A stretch of DNA of 64,000 bases from Prunella strophiata (Eukaryota > Chordata > Aves > Passeriformes > Prunellidae). The position numbers were made by a program, and so were the translations under genes. Positions 1 through 11,930 of the stretch are shown in pieces; the stretch's first letter is position 1, and each line of letters begins with the position of its first letter. Below the pieces are notes generated by a model. It did no database searches and was not told the origin of the DNA. It worked only from the letters and a program-made list of their open reading frames with translations. The stretch lies in assembly GCA_036583965.1 (NCBI GenBank), contig JAZBQD010000019.1:17978085-18042084 (forward strand). The letters run 5' to 3'.

Positions 1-3000
1 TCTTCTTTCATCTCAAAAGTGGTGATACTAAAATAAAGAATACACATACTCTGTAATTAGAAGACAGATACTTTGGACAAATCTTATAATCTTCTGAGAT
101 TTCAGTATGTCCTCAGGCATTACAGTGAGCAACTGGAAGTAATTGTGCAAAAGTAAATTAAAATGGGTTTAGCAGCTTAGGATGTGAATGTCTTAAGGCC
201 AAGTGATATGAAATATTGAAATAGGTTTGTCAATAAAGAACAAGTGTTCTTTGATTCTTCTGTGTCTGGGGTTGAAACCAGCTCCAGGAATGTAGTTGGG
301 TGTGCTTATACAGAAAACTGATTGCAACTGACTGCACAGAAGAGCAGTGAATGAACTTGAAGATAATGTCAGGGAGTTAATGCTGGGCTTCCACAACTTC
401 ATGTCAATGATTTCAAAAGTAACATCCCCCTGGCTGGCCCAACACATTTCTGCCTTGCACCAAATGCTGCAACTGAGTTCAGACTGATGTGGCAACCTCC
501 ATGGGTCCTAGCTGCTGTGCTGTGTGCCATCTAACACTAAGGGAACTATTCATAGTTAATGTGATTTGGCTACCTGAAAGCCCTTAGATGAACACAGACC
601 ATACTCTGCAGAATGACTGTGTTGGTTCACCTCTGTGCTTTGGAGGATATGGAAAAAAACAAAAAGGGAAACCTTAGAACTAACTTGTATTATTTTACTG
701 TGGGGGTAGCTCTGGAACAATCTTTTCAGAACACCAAAGGAGTATCATGGTTCTTACAAGACTAATGATGGAGAAATGTATACCTTTTCCTTAATTTCAA
801 TCTTTCAAAGGATTCTTCTTTGTAAAACCTGTAAGGAAGATGTACAGCACTGTATGAGGAAGCTGTTAAATTTAATGAGGAAGAGATATCCTTTTCATAT
901 TTATCTCCAAAAAAACCCATTGCATATATTAGCACTAGGTAGAACAAATGTGAATTGCTGAGTCCAGACTTGGAAGTTCATTCATAGACTTCAGAAGAAA
1001 TACAGTGACAAAAGCAATGAAAATTCTTAGGAAGATTCAAAGTATTTTAAATTTGTATTTGACTGTTGGATTTTGGTTCAGGTCTGTCGAATACTAACAC
1101 AATGACAGGTAATTTTTTCATAACAATGTCAAGTGTTTCACAGTGCAGTCCAAATTTTCTAAAGCCACTTGAAGTAAAATTTCTTAACTGCAGATTTTTA
1201 AAGCCCATTTCTACATCTGAAGATATTTTTTTGTAGTGAAGCCAGTACACTGTTTAAGGCTGTAGGTGATCTATAGCTTGGCAAAATAGTGAATACTAGA
1301 TTAAGAAAATTACAACATTGCATGTTTTATCTCAACACTTTTGAGTTTTCAGAGTTAGAGAACAATGAAACCTAGAACATGCTAAAAGACAATGAAACTT
1401 TAGATTCTTCAAGTAAATTTAGCTGCATTGTACCTATTAGATCGAATAGCAGAAGAGAGCAGGACTTAGGTGACTGGACATAGAGTTGAAAAGAAAAATA
1501 ACATTGGTGGATACAACTGCTAACACACTACAAACCTTTTATTTTTGTTTTTATGTATTTGAAAATAATCTTATTAGCAGCTGGGTTCAGAACCAAGTCA
1601 TTCTGCCTTTGTAATAACACCCACAGAAGGTGTATAATGGGGAGGTTATGCTTCTCAGAAAGATCAGATTTTATCTATCATTAGGAGAGATAGGAAGACA
1701 ATCTTTGTGTTTTGGCAAAGTAATTCCTATGGGCCTGATAAAGGCATTCATACTCTGTTTCTATATATCCTGTGTACTGTATATGAGTAAAAACTTCCAT
1801 AATGAGCCCTGCTTTCATAATAAGCCCTGCAAAATTATGCAAGGTAGAGTTGCTTGCTACTTAAGAACTTATGTTATTGTCAGGCTGCTTTCTTTTTCCT
1901 TGTCCATCAGGGTTTAATTTAGGAGTGTGAGTGATTACAGTAGATATGTATATAAAAAAATCACCCACCTGGTAACTAAGTTGTATTATTAATGTTCACT
2001 AATGACTACAGCAGCCCATTAGAGCTAGACTGCAAGCTGAAAAGGAAGAAGAGCTGGAAATAAGCTAGTCAGGCTTTAGTGCCTGATTATGTTAGTAAGA
2101 ATTCATATTTTAGATGGGCACTTTGGATTAGTGTTCTGAACCAGTTTTACCCTGAAGGTAAGTAGGAAAGGGAACATCCTGCAGAGATGTTTCATTTTGC
2201 TGCTGCTTACTTGGTTCATTAGTGTCATAAGCCAGCTTTTCTTTCCAGGCTGTTTCCATGTAAAAGGAAAAGAATTTTCATGTGCTAGAAAAAAACTCTA
2301 GATAGAGCAGGCAAAAATAATACTTTGAAATAACTATGGAGAAGACTTGCATGTTGCTGAAGACAAGAAAAGACTGTTTGAACTGTGAAGAAGAACAGTG
2401 GTATCTGATTATTGAACCTTCTACCTATCCCTCTGCAGGTTATCTTGTCTCAACTTCCCTTCTGCCCCATCTTTATTTTATCCTATTCCTCCTAAAAGGA
2501 TAGGAAAAAGGGATTCAGATGTCTTGGGTCCTGTCATAGTTGGTGCAGGCACCCTGGTTTGTAATGCCAATCCAGAGCTGTTCCAGCTGTGTAAGCTAAG
2601 CCTAAGATGCTTCACAAGTCTGCAGCTGTCCTGTATCTATTCTGATTCCAGAACTTAGCTGCCATCTTTAGCAGGAGCTAAACCTTTTGAACTTAGTTCT
2701 TTGTGCATATCCCTTGTTAAATGCTGTGGGTCTGCCCTCAGACATAGTGCATGCATGACTATAAAATTGCTCTAAGTGCAGGTGGATCACTCTGGCTGAT
2801 TGGTTCCTAAAGTCCTTTGTGGGACAGGTAGAAATATTTAAGGAATGGGCTTTGAAACTTGTTACTTTTGATTAAACCTGAAAAAAATTGCTGGTCTTGG
2901 TCCTTAGAAAATGCTGTTGTGGAAAAGTGAATAGATGTGAATTTATAATGAGGCTCCCTAATCACTGTATAAGGGGTGGTAAGAATAAGTAGAGAGTTAG

Positions 3001-6000
3001 GGAGCATATAAAAAAGTTATTAAAGAATTAGTTATTAAAAGCTGTTTGCTAATGAAAAGCATCCTAATAATCCTAATTGAGAAATATCAGAGCATGAAAG
3101 GCAATTGAAGCAACTCTTTGTATGCTTGATAAGAATCTGCTTGGAAAAAGAATTGTAGAGGGAGATAATAATTATTAGATTAGAATGATCTGTGAAGAGA
3201 AATTAATAGAGCTAAGCAAAAAAAGGACAAGAATTTTCTTTTCTTATCAAATTCCTATCCTTGATAACACATAGGGTAGGTACATCTTTGATTGTCTCAT
3301 CACTTGAGAGAGATATTACACTTGTCCTTGAAAAATATTTATCCTCTTCATACTTGGGATCTTACTGGAGAAATTAAACATGTACAAATGAACCAGATAA
3401 AAACCCTTCTTCATGGAGAAACCAGAAACAGTCTGTTTTGCTCCTCTCTCCTCATCACTTGCACTGGCTTCCAGCTATCTTGTTGCTTATGTAAGTGGAG
3501 TTGATGAAGTGTACTTCAGACTGAAATGCAGTTTGGTTTCACTCTCTTTGGGAATACAGGATTCAATTGTCCCAAAATCACCACAAATGCTGGGCTTCTG
3601 CTCTGGGATTTTCCTTCAGTTCCAGGCAGACCATGTCACCAAGCCATGTCTTTTTTATTATAGAAGGACTGTTCTGTGCTGATACCAAAGGGGCTGAGAG
3701 TAAAATACACATCTATGCAATAATGGGGAGCAAAACAGAAAGTTCTGATCAAAAAGACATGTTTTTAAAAACAAATAATATCAAGGTGCTTTTGTTTACT
3801 TCAGTAGTTTTGCCATTCTCTTCAATCCTACCTGCCTGTTTGCTTTAGCATACATCCATTACTTGAACATTCAGAAAGACAATTTCAGCCCTTTGAGGTA
3901 TTACAAATTATTGCCTTCCCTGAAATGGGTGGCATTTCAAAAGAAAAAAATACCATATGTTGGTAGTTATTCAGTAAAGAAGATTGCACTTTCAATTAAT
4001 AAACTATACTGAAAAAATACTGTGTACTTGTATACTGTGCTTGTAGCTCCTCTGGAGAAGGAAAAGGAGATCAGGAAAGGAGCAAATGTGGAACAGCTTT
4101 GGGTACTTTCATGACCTGTGACTGTCAACAATATTTCAACTATAAAAGTAGCTGAAACTTCTAGTTTAAAATATCTTAAATATGTGAGGTTTGTTAATAT
4201 AGCATTTAGCACTCTGGAACTTAGCTTTTTTCCTACTCTGAGATAACCTGAGGATCTCTTCAGGTCATTACTGCAAAGCCTATCTGAATTTTCAGATGGG
4301 AAACTTGCAAAATTTTGTGGTCTGTGTGAACTGGGAGAGTCTTGCCAGTAATAGTATTGTTTAAATTTTTTGTCAGTTTCCATCTAGCAGGATAGTTCTG
4401 TGTAGGTGGACTTGTGGTGGTAGTAGCAAGGCATCCTTTTCTCATGCATGAGCTGAAATTGGTTGTTAAAGTGTTGTTAGCTGCAGGCTGCTGGCTGCTT
4501 TTGTTTTGCTGCTCTCTTTTTGTCCTCCATCGCTGTATGCAAAATACAATGTATTAAAAGGCAGCCTTGGAATAGTTGGATATTTATAAATGAATGATGT
4601 CAGTGAAGCTTTAAAGAAAAAATGAATTTTTTCTGGATGAGAAGGGAGCCTGAGACTCTCAAAAGTATCTAAGGCAACAGGATACTCCTTCACTTCAGGG
4701 GTTAGTGCTTGGCCCTGAAAGACTTGCTAAACTGTCTAAACTCAAGTGTGATTTAAGTGTAATTAGCTTGCTGATATTCACACACTCAAGGGGAGAGCAG
4801 ACAGCATTCCTTGGCACAAGTAACCAGCGTAGCTGACAGTGTGTCATGGCCTATTTAAACGGGCAACCTGTCTGTAATGCTGATTTATGCTGTTCTGCAT
4901 AAACCAACAAATGATCCCTGCTTTCACACCCCCTGCAATGTGCCAGCAGCTGGTACAGAAGCCCTTCCAAAGGGTTTGGTCTGAAACACATCCACTCTCT
5001 ATATCCCTATTTCCTGAGGTATGGACATGCACTGAGGAGCCTGGGCTTTCTGCCCCCAGGAAATGAAACCAGTCCAGCCTGGAGCTTGCTCATGCTAGTT
5101 CACTGTCAGCTTAGCCTGGCATGTAGTAGCTCTACTTTTAAAAAAGGCTGTCCCATACTGATCTCTTTAGATGTAGCTGTCTCTGTTCTTGCCCTACCCT
5201 CTCCTCCCACGCCTTTCCCTTTTGTGAGGCAATGTGGTGGATAACTAAAAGCTGGGAAGCAGATTAGCTGAAACTTGCCCAGCCTAAAAAAGCAGTAGAG
5301 AAGCATTTATGACCATGAAGTCAGTTGGAAATAAAGGCAAAAAATGAGTGAGAAAAATGGAAGTGGAAGAAAGAATGTGGTAAATAAGCCATTGGTAGAA
5401 AGAGATTAACGAGGAGGAAAGTGTATCCTGAAGGCTAGGGAGAGAAGCAGTGTGAAATGGATGTGTTTAAAATTCAGTGCTAAACCCATAAAACAATGTG
5501 AGGTTTTAGAGAAGATTAAGAGAGAACTTGTAGACATGACCAAGGTAAGAAGTGGGGCAATGGTAAAATAGAATGGCTAACCTTGCTTTGCCCATGGACT
5601 GTATAGGAAGAGGTGAAATAGAAAAACACCATGACAATTCATAGATCATAAATCACAGGGAAAAGAGAACTGGTTAAAGAAATGCAATAAGAAAAGTCAA
5701 ATCTGTTTTGATAGGTAGGAATTCCATGTTGAACAAAGTCAAAGAAAAAGAGGATGCAAGAGGTAGCACTTTGCTTCACTTGTTGAGCCCAGCAATAAGT
5801 TCACTGAGACTACCAAGGCTAAAGATTGGTGGCAATATTTAGGAGGAGGAGCAAACAACAGAAAGAGAAGGAGAAAGTCTGGCAGTAGTGTGAGCAGCTG
5901 ATAACAGCAACATGAAGTGAGGTTGGAGTAGAATGGGAGAAAAGCAAAGAAAAGAGGAAATGTTAGGAGGCAAAAAAAGAGAAGCTTGGTTCCTCTGCAG

Positions 6001-7088
6001 TGGCTTTATGGAAATTAGACTCAGTTGGGAACATTTGGAAGGGAGGAAGGCAGACATTTCTGCTGCTGTTCAAGAGTGAGGTCTGAATTTCTCTATGATG
6101 AAGAATAGCTTGTATGAGATCTAAAAGCAACTTGAAAATACATACTGAAGGGCATCTCAAAAGTCAACTTAGAGCGATTCAGGTGAGTATACTGGATGCT
6201 GATGAGAGATTTATTTCTGTGCTTTGTAGGCTGATGTGTTCTGCTCTGTCTTCCTTTGGACTGTGAGGCTGCAATGAAAAGTGAATGTGTATGTCCCCAT
6301 GATACAATATGGTGCATTTTTTGAAATTCCCAACAAACATTCAGGAGGCTGATATGTCTGCCTGGTTTGATTCAGTGTTATGTGGGACACAGGACAGTGA
6401 CCAGGAAGCAGTATAACTACCTCAGCTTCTATCCAGAATAGACTTTGTTCAAGCACTGTCTGGGAGTCTCTGTATCATGATGTATTTGTGGACATGAGAT
6501 CATGTGTAGTGTGGGAAGTTTGAGGTGATCAAAAAGTTTATTTATGATGTTTCCATAGATATCTTATTTGTTAATTTCAAACAGGGTATATATATATATG
6601 CTATATTTTTTCATTTGTTAGCATAAAATATAAATTACTTAATCAATTACTGATTGTCTTGTAATTTGAATCCTTGGCTGACTAGCTTTGGTTGATTTCA
6701 CAAACATTATTTGTATTTACCACCTTTCTAGCCACTTCTAACATGAGCTGTTCCCATTGAGGAATTTTTCCTTTGGCTAAAGGAAAAAGTCGCTTTAAGA
6801 ACGATATTTATGGAGGAATTTGTGGTGCTGGTCCTCTACTTCTCAGTTGCTTTGTATCTTTTGTCATTTCTTTATGCATTGTATCTTTCTTCCACTTTAA
6901 TGGATATTTAGTTCAGTCGTATATTCAACTTACGTGTACAGAAGAGGCTACTATACTATGAGCACATATTAAAAACTTAAATTCAAGTTGTTTCCATGGT
7001 CCTGGAAATCTCCCTTTGGAGCCTATACCAACTAGCATAGGATACAGTAAGGCATGCATAATGCTGGTGCTTTGTATTTTCTTTGCAG
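1..7088 (+). other. KCNK10: KCNK10 intron (upstream part; 5' end outside window)
   Basis: This is the intron preceding the first KCNK10 exon in the window. It ends in a pyrimidine-rich acceptor (ttttctttgcag) at 7077-7088. No exon matching the TREK-2 N-terminus or TM1 was found here, so those exons must lie upstream. The stretch is AT-rich. It has a short tandem duplication at 1798-1833, a TA-rich stretch near 6587-6600 and donor-like motifs at about 2158 (CTGAAG then GTAAGT) and 6187 (CAG then GTGAGT). Reading frames of up to 138 codons (3967-4383, minus strand) look like chance: they lack recognisable domains and exon context. Confidence 0.75.
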
Positions 7089-7206
7089 CATGCTGTTGAT
7101 GCTGATAATGCAGGAGTCAGTCCGGTTGGAAATTCCTCTAACTACAGCAGTCATTGGGACCTTGGAGGTGCCTTTTTCTTTGCTGGAACAGTCATCACTA
7201 CTATAG
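7089..7206 (+). CDS. KCNK10: KCNK10 (TREK-2) coding exon: end of cap and first pore helix
   Basis: The exon is 118 nt, entered in phase 0 and left in phase 1, with a cag acceptor and a GTATGT donor. It reads [20 protein letters not shown]..., then [18 protein letters not shown]. This is the end of extracellular cap helix 2, a linker and the pore helix leading into the first selectivity filter. The ALDADNAG-like start and the later C-terminal tail fit TREK-2 better than TREK-1, which as I recall has VAAINAG here. Two N-glycosylation sequons (NSS, NYS) lie on the extracellular side just before the pore helix, as in other TREK channels. The filter is completed in the next exon, because the intron splits the first glycine codon of GYG. 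TREK channels are dimeric background K+ channels of the plasma membrane, gated by stretch, lipids, pH and temperature. Confidence 0.97.
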
Positions 7207-9052
7207 GTATGTTTATTGTTTATTTTTCAGAAAGACACAGTCACACTGAGACATAGATAATGAAATAAATTTGAGGAAGGTAGGCAACAAAGAAACAAAG
7301 TAGCTGAAGTGTAATTTCTCTGTTAGCAGAAGACACTGCTCCAGCATGTGTCAAGGTCACTGAGTCTTGTGGCAAGTGTCAGAAGCTGTCTACATAATTA
7401 GAGTAGAATAGCAATGCTGAGCTGAAAACAGGTAACACTCATGCAGGCTTTATAACCCTGTTCTTGATGTAGATGGTCTCAATTTTCACTAAAAAGATCA
7501 TGAAGCTGTACCAAATGAAATATTTTATGTCTGTTGGGAAGTTGTATTTTAATATTATAGATGAATTTGCCAGAAGTGTAGCTTTCTTCCTAAGTACATC
7601 AATTAATTTTGGCTTATGCTCTGAAGTTTGATAGAAGAAATTCTTCTCATACCCTACTCTTTTCCATAACTGGAAATGTATTCTCATAGCTATTACATCC
7701 TTTTCAAAATTCTTACTTGTTTTCATACTGACAATTGGAAGGAATTACATGAATTATAGCCTGTAAAAAAACCCCACTTTTTTTTTCTTTCTAGAATTCA
7801 TGGCCTTGATTATTGACACATTTCTCTGTATTAAATGAAGAATATACTGAACTGCTCCATTCACTTTTCTTGAACCACTAATTTTAATAAGATAATTATT
7901 CATGCCCTTATCATCTCTCTCCCCATGCATTGTGTCCAATGTATTTAGTATTTGATCTCTGAATGTTGGCCTTAGATATGCTAAGGGTTTTAATCTCTCC
8001 TTTCTAAGCCAGTTCCTCTCTTGAAGAATGTTCAACAAGCTTGGATTTCAGAAGATGGTCTGAAGGAAAAAGAAAATAAACCAACATAATTGTTGATATA
8101 GTTAATCTGCTGACAATTATACAGTAGTTTTATAATTTTAAGCTTGATTTCAGTGCTGTCATAATAATTAGATCAAGACATCTAATTATTTGGAAATCAC
8201 TGGCAAATTGTTGATTTTTATTTGCATTTTCTATGAGTATTATTCAGCCTTAAATATTGTATAAAGTGCTTCTCCACATTACAGCTGTGATGCATGCACT
8301 CGTGACTGTACAGACAAATAACTTGATAATCACATAACACTTCAATAAAGTGTGAGAATCAGACTAAATTCTGCAGGCTTTTTATGCAGGTAATACAATA
8401 ACAACAACAAAAAAGTCCTGTGGCAGTTAAAGACTTGCTGTGGTAGTCATCTCTAAAGTAGAGTCTGTGCCTTTGGCTCTGCCTTTTCTTTGCTGTCAGA
8501 GTGAGGGGGAAAGAGTGATTGTATAGAGTGTACAATCTGTGTTCCTTTATATTAAGCTACATTACCATGTATTTTTGATGGTAGCATAAAACCAGAGGGT
8601 AGCAAGAAAGAAAACATTCCTGATTCATATGTAAGAAAACCCTCCCTTAATATTTGTTTACTCAATAGACCCAAGTGACAAGCTTTTAAATTACTCATTA
8701 GAGAAATGCCACTATGTAGGCATAGTTCATGCAGGCATATTCATTGACATCTGCTATTTAAATAACTTATTGAAAAGACCTTGTATTTTTGCCCATATTT
8801 GTTGTAAATTCTCCATGAATGAGACTTTTATAGGCTGCATAAAGTCTGTGTATTGTGTCAGGGCATGAAAATGGTTTTAGTTTATCCACCAGAGGCCTCT
8901 TAGGGTTCCTCTTAGGCAGAAACTCAGGAGATTACCTGGTCAACCTCAGACCAGTGGCCCATGGAGCCTGGACTTTCTTGGAATTTTAGGAGACATCTGG
9001 GATGGTGGATGCAGCTGTGAAAAGGACAGTAGGTTATGGGACATCATTATTG

Positions 9053-9591
9053 TGTGTCAGCATAGTTCTTTCAGCATCCCATGACAGAGAGATATATCCA
9101 GTGCCAGAGATGCCAACCCAGCAGGAATAGGACCTGGCACTGTCATAGATTTCCTCCTCTCTGGATGCTTTATTGATGCCTTAAGTTTCAGCTTTCTTAT
9201 TTTCCAGGTTCTGTACTGCATTAGTATATAACTCTGAACTTCATATAAGTGTTAGCAAGTTCTCAGAGTTCAGTTAGACAAAACAATCCTGTTCCAGCCC
9301 AAGAACCAAGGATACCATTGCAGCTTCGGGCCCAAAAAGTATAAACAAGAGTGAATTGAGGAGACCAATCTGGGAGGATGGGACTTCAAACCTGCAGCTG
9401 CAGTTAGACAATTAACCCCAATATGGAACCAAAACTTATCAAGTGTGAAAACTCATGACCCATCTTGGGTGGAGCCATGGCCAGGCTCTTTTATTGCCCA
9501 AGGTGTATCCTTTGGAAGCCTTTTAATAAATACCTACTTTATTCCTTTAACACTGTCAAGCCTCTGTTTCAGGGAGCCTCTCAAAGCATCA
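9053..9591 (+). mobile_element. Solo endogenous-retrovirus LTR (539 bp), sense to KCNK10
   Basis: The element begins TGTGTCAGC and ends AAAGCATCA. It is flanked by the direct repeat TTATTG (9047-9052 and 9592-9597), which fits a 6-bp target-site duplication. The flank identity extends to 11 bp (CATCATTATTG), so the exact LTR ends could be shifted by a few bases. A polyadenylation signal AATAAA lies at 9525-9530, followed by T-rich sequence, giving the orientation. There is no internal gag/pol/env region, so this is a solo LTR formed by recombination. A 6-bp duplication is typical of class II (ERVK-like) elements, but the family name was not determined. Confidence 0.75.
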
Positions 9592-9903
9592 TTATTGCAT
9601 CAGTGATTTGTGATTATGTGATAATTTTTAATATTTAAGTAATTATGTATAGTTAAAATCAAAATCTCTATGACATTTCAATTAAAATAGCTGATCTTAA
9701 ATAAAAAGGTGCAAATATTACTGTCACAATTCTTGCTTTTTTTTTTTTCTCTTAACATTTTAACAGAAATACCATGTCTACTGGAGTCATAATGCTTTAC
9801 TGACAGAAGAGTTCAAGGGCAGATTTGCACAGTGTAGGTGCAGTTTGGAGGCTGCAGTGTAACTAGTCAGTATGATGAGGGGCTGAGGAAAGTATGAGCT
9901 AAT

Positions 9904-9943
9904 CACTGAAAATGAGCCTTGTCCACTGAAAATGAGCCTTGTC
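9904..9943. repeat. Perfect 20-bp tandem duplication
   Basis: The unit CACTGAAAATGAGCCTTGTC occurs twice head to tail (9904-9923 and 9924-9943) with no mismatch, which suggests a recent replication-slippage event. It lies in the KCNK10 intron and has no evident function. Confidence 0.95.
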
Positions 9944-10289
9944 AGGTGAATCACACTCCTGACAGGAAGCCGTGGGCACAGGACAAGAGGAGCAGCAGCA
10001 TGCAGGCACCAGGCCAGCATGGAGGGATTTTTATGCTGTGGCATCAGCTAGATTGATTAAGCAAACAGTAATTTTAGATAGACTGAATCTACAGAAAATA
10101 TGGGTAACTGAGGCTTTAAAAAAACCAGAATAACAGAGGGTGGCTTGCCCAGGAAATGACATCATGCCACTGAAAGTCTATACATAGGAATTATAGATGG
10201 AACAAAGGTATGCCTGCAGGAAGAGCAGTTTTGTTTTTTAAAAAGCCATGTAGAAGTTCTGAGAGTCTGACAATTTTTTTTCTCCTCAG

Positions 10290-10450
10290 GGTATGGAAAG
10301 ATAGCCCCAAGCACTGTTGGTGGCAAGGTTTTCTGCATCTTGTATGCCCTGTTTGGGATTCCACTGTTTGGCTTCTTGCTGGCTGGGATTGGAGACCAAC
10401 TTGGAACCATCTTTGGGAAGGGTATTGCAAGGGTGGAAAAGGTTTTCAGA
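10290..10450 (+). CDS. KCNK10: KCNK10 coding exon: first selectivity filter and TM2
   Basis: The exon is 161 nt, entered in phase 1 and left in phase 0 (donor GTAAGT). With the split codon it reads [16 protein letters not shown], then the TM2 segment [20 protein letters not shown], then [18 protein letters not shown] at the cytosolic start of the M2-M3 loop. GYG completes the first K+ selectivity filter (TTIGYG). The glycine-rich [17 protein letters not shown] stretch is a hallmark of TREK/TRAAK channels. The residue after GYG is Lys, and the segment after PST reads VGG. Human TREK-2, as I recall, has Asn and EGG at these places, so the outer mouth differs in charge (see findings). The exon is uninterrupted and has no frameshift. 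Confidence 0.97.
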
Positions 10451-11865
10451 GTAAGTTCACTGACAGTTTTTTGCTTGTGTTGTATAGCCTGCTCTTAATT
10501 CTGTTGCTATTACCTGCAGCATTTTTTACATGTTGGACACCATGAAACATTTACATGTTGAGATGATAGTTAATGTCTGTAAGGACCTCTGTAGTCAGTG
10601 GAGAGCAACAGACTTCTGTAGATGATGATACAGGGGTTATAGGTCAGACTCTGAATTTCCTTATTGAGGGTATTGCTGGGGAATGTATCTCCTAAGTTAG
10701 TTTTCTTGCAAGGAATTGTTGTATAACAGTCTTCAAAACACCACAAGCTGCTTTAGATATGTACATCTTTTCACTGAAAATGGAGAGAAGGTAATGGTTC
10801 CCTGAAGGAGCAGGGATGCAGAGCAGGTCCTGACTGTGTTACTGATACAGCCTAAAAGAAAAGCAGGAAATCAGGAAAGCACGGTTGCTGTTGTGAATGT
10901 GAACCTGGGAGGAGAGATGGTTGAGTGATACGCCTTCACTGCAGGGTGACAGATGTGTTGGCAGAGATCTGCAGCTCTACTACAAAAACTGCTGTAATGC
11001 CACTGGATGAAATCATATTCTCTGCCCTGCTGGCTAGGAAAACATCGTACCCTAAATTTTTTTGTAAACTTCCTCATGTTTAATTTCCCTTTCTGTTGCC
11101 AGTACCCTCTGTTTTTGAGTCTGAATTGCTGTAAGCAGTTCTTTTGCAAGCAGTGCCACAGACCTGGCAAACACTGTTTTGCTAACTTGCTAATGGTTCA
11201 CTTCAGGGATTCTCTCTTTGAGGCAGAACTTCTAGAGGTGACCTGTGTGATACTTCCCTTGGAAGTGGCATAACTGAAGGTAAGTCTTTCCAGGGATGGA
11301 GTGGATGAGAAGCTGCCCAAGCTGGTTAGTTTAATAGACATCTATTTCTAAAACATTCCCACAGATGAGAGCAAACTGGTTGTAACTGTTTTTGGAAGGA
11401 AGTAATTAAATATTAGACTGAAGAACGAGCACTTTTCATTTTGATTTAATGACTTTTAGGTGTCTCAGACCAGACATAAATAGTATATCAGAATAAATGT
11501 AGAAAAGTGACTAGTGATTATGAGTGAGTAAGCATGTACATGCCTGTCTGGAGAGCACTTCAAAAGGCTTATATTTTTATTTAATGAAAAGAATCTTATT
11601 GAAAAGTGTCTCAGTTCAGTTTGGTAAAAACGCAACTAAGATCCCTAATTTATTTTTGTCTACCTTTTTATTACACCTGCTTCACTTCAGTGGAATCTCT
11701 GAACATAGCAGCCTGCTTCTGCCCAAGAAAAATGACAATCTTGAAGTCATAATATGGATTGAGAGTCAGAAAATATTTGATTAATTGTCAGCTGAGTGTT
11801 GTATTTCTGAGTGACATGGACAAGACTATTAAACTGTTGGTATGATAGTTTATGATTAAAATAAT

Positions 11866-11930
11866 CAGAGAATCACAGAATAACTGGGACTGGAAGGGAT
11901 GTCTTGAGATCATCTAGTCCAGCCTCCCTG
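11866..11930 (-). mobile_element. CR1 LINE 3'-end fragment (antisense)
   Basis: The stretch AGAGAATCACAGAATAACTG followed by GGACTGGAAGGGATGTCTTG and then AGATCATCTAGTCCAGCCTC matches, from memory, the antisense form of the avian CR1 3' untranslated consensus (AATCACAGAAT...GGAAGGGA...GATCATCTAGTCCA). Only about 65 bp is recognisable, so it is heavily 5'-truncated and diverged. It supports a bird (or other sauropsid) origin for the window. Confidence 0.85.

Larger units (their letters stand above)
7207..10289 (+). other. KCNK10: KCNK10 intron between pore-loop exons
   Basis: A 3.1-kb intron runs from donor GTATGT at 7207 to acceptor tctcctcag at 10281-10289. It contains a well-bounded solo LTR at 9053-9591 and a perfect 20-bp tandem duplication at 9904-9943. 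No other gene is seen. ORFs on the minus strand at 7439-7726 and 7754-8038 have no recognisable domain. Confidence 0.85.

Noticed and set aside
3967..4383. 138-codon minus-strand ORF
   Set aside because: No recognisable domain, and it lies in AT-rich intron sequence with no splice or conservation context.
11278..11290. Donor-like GTAAGT after the 11007-11273 ORF, considered as an alternative KCNK10 exon
   Set aside because: The frame stops just before the donor, the peptide has no K2P similarity, and the flanking KCNK10 exons already join in frame without it.
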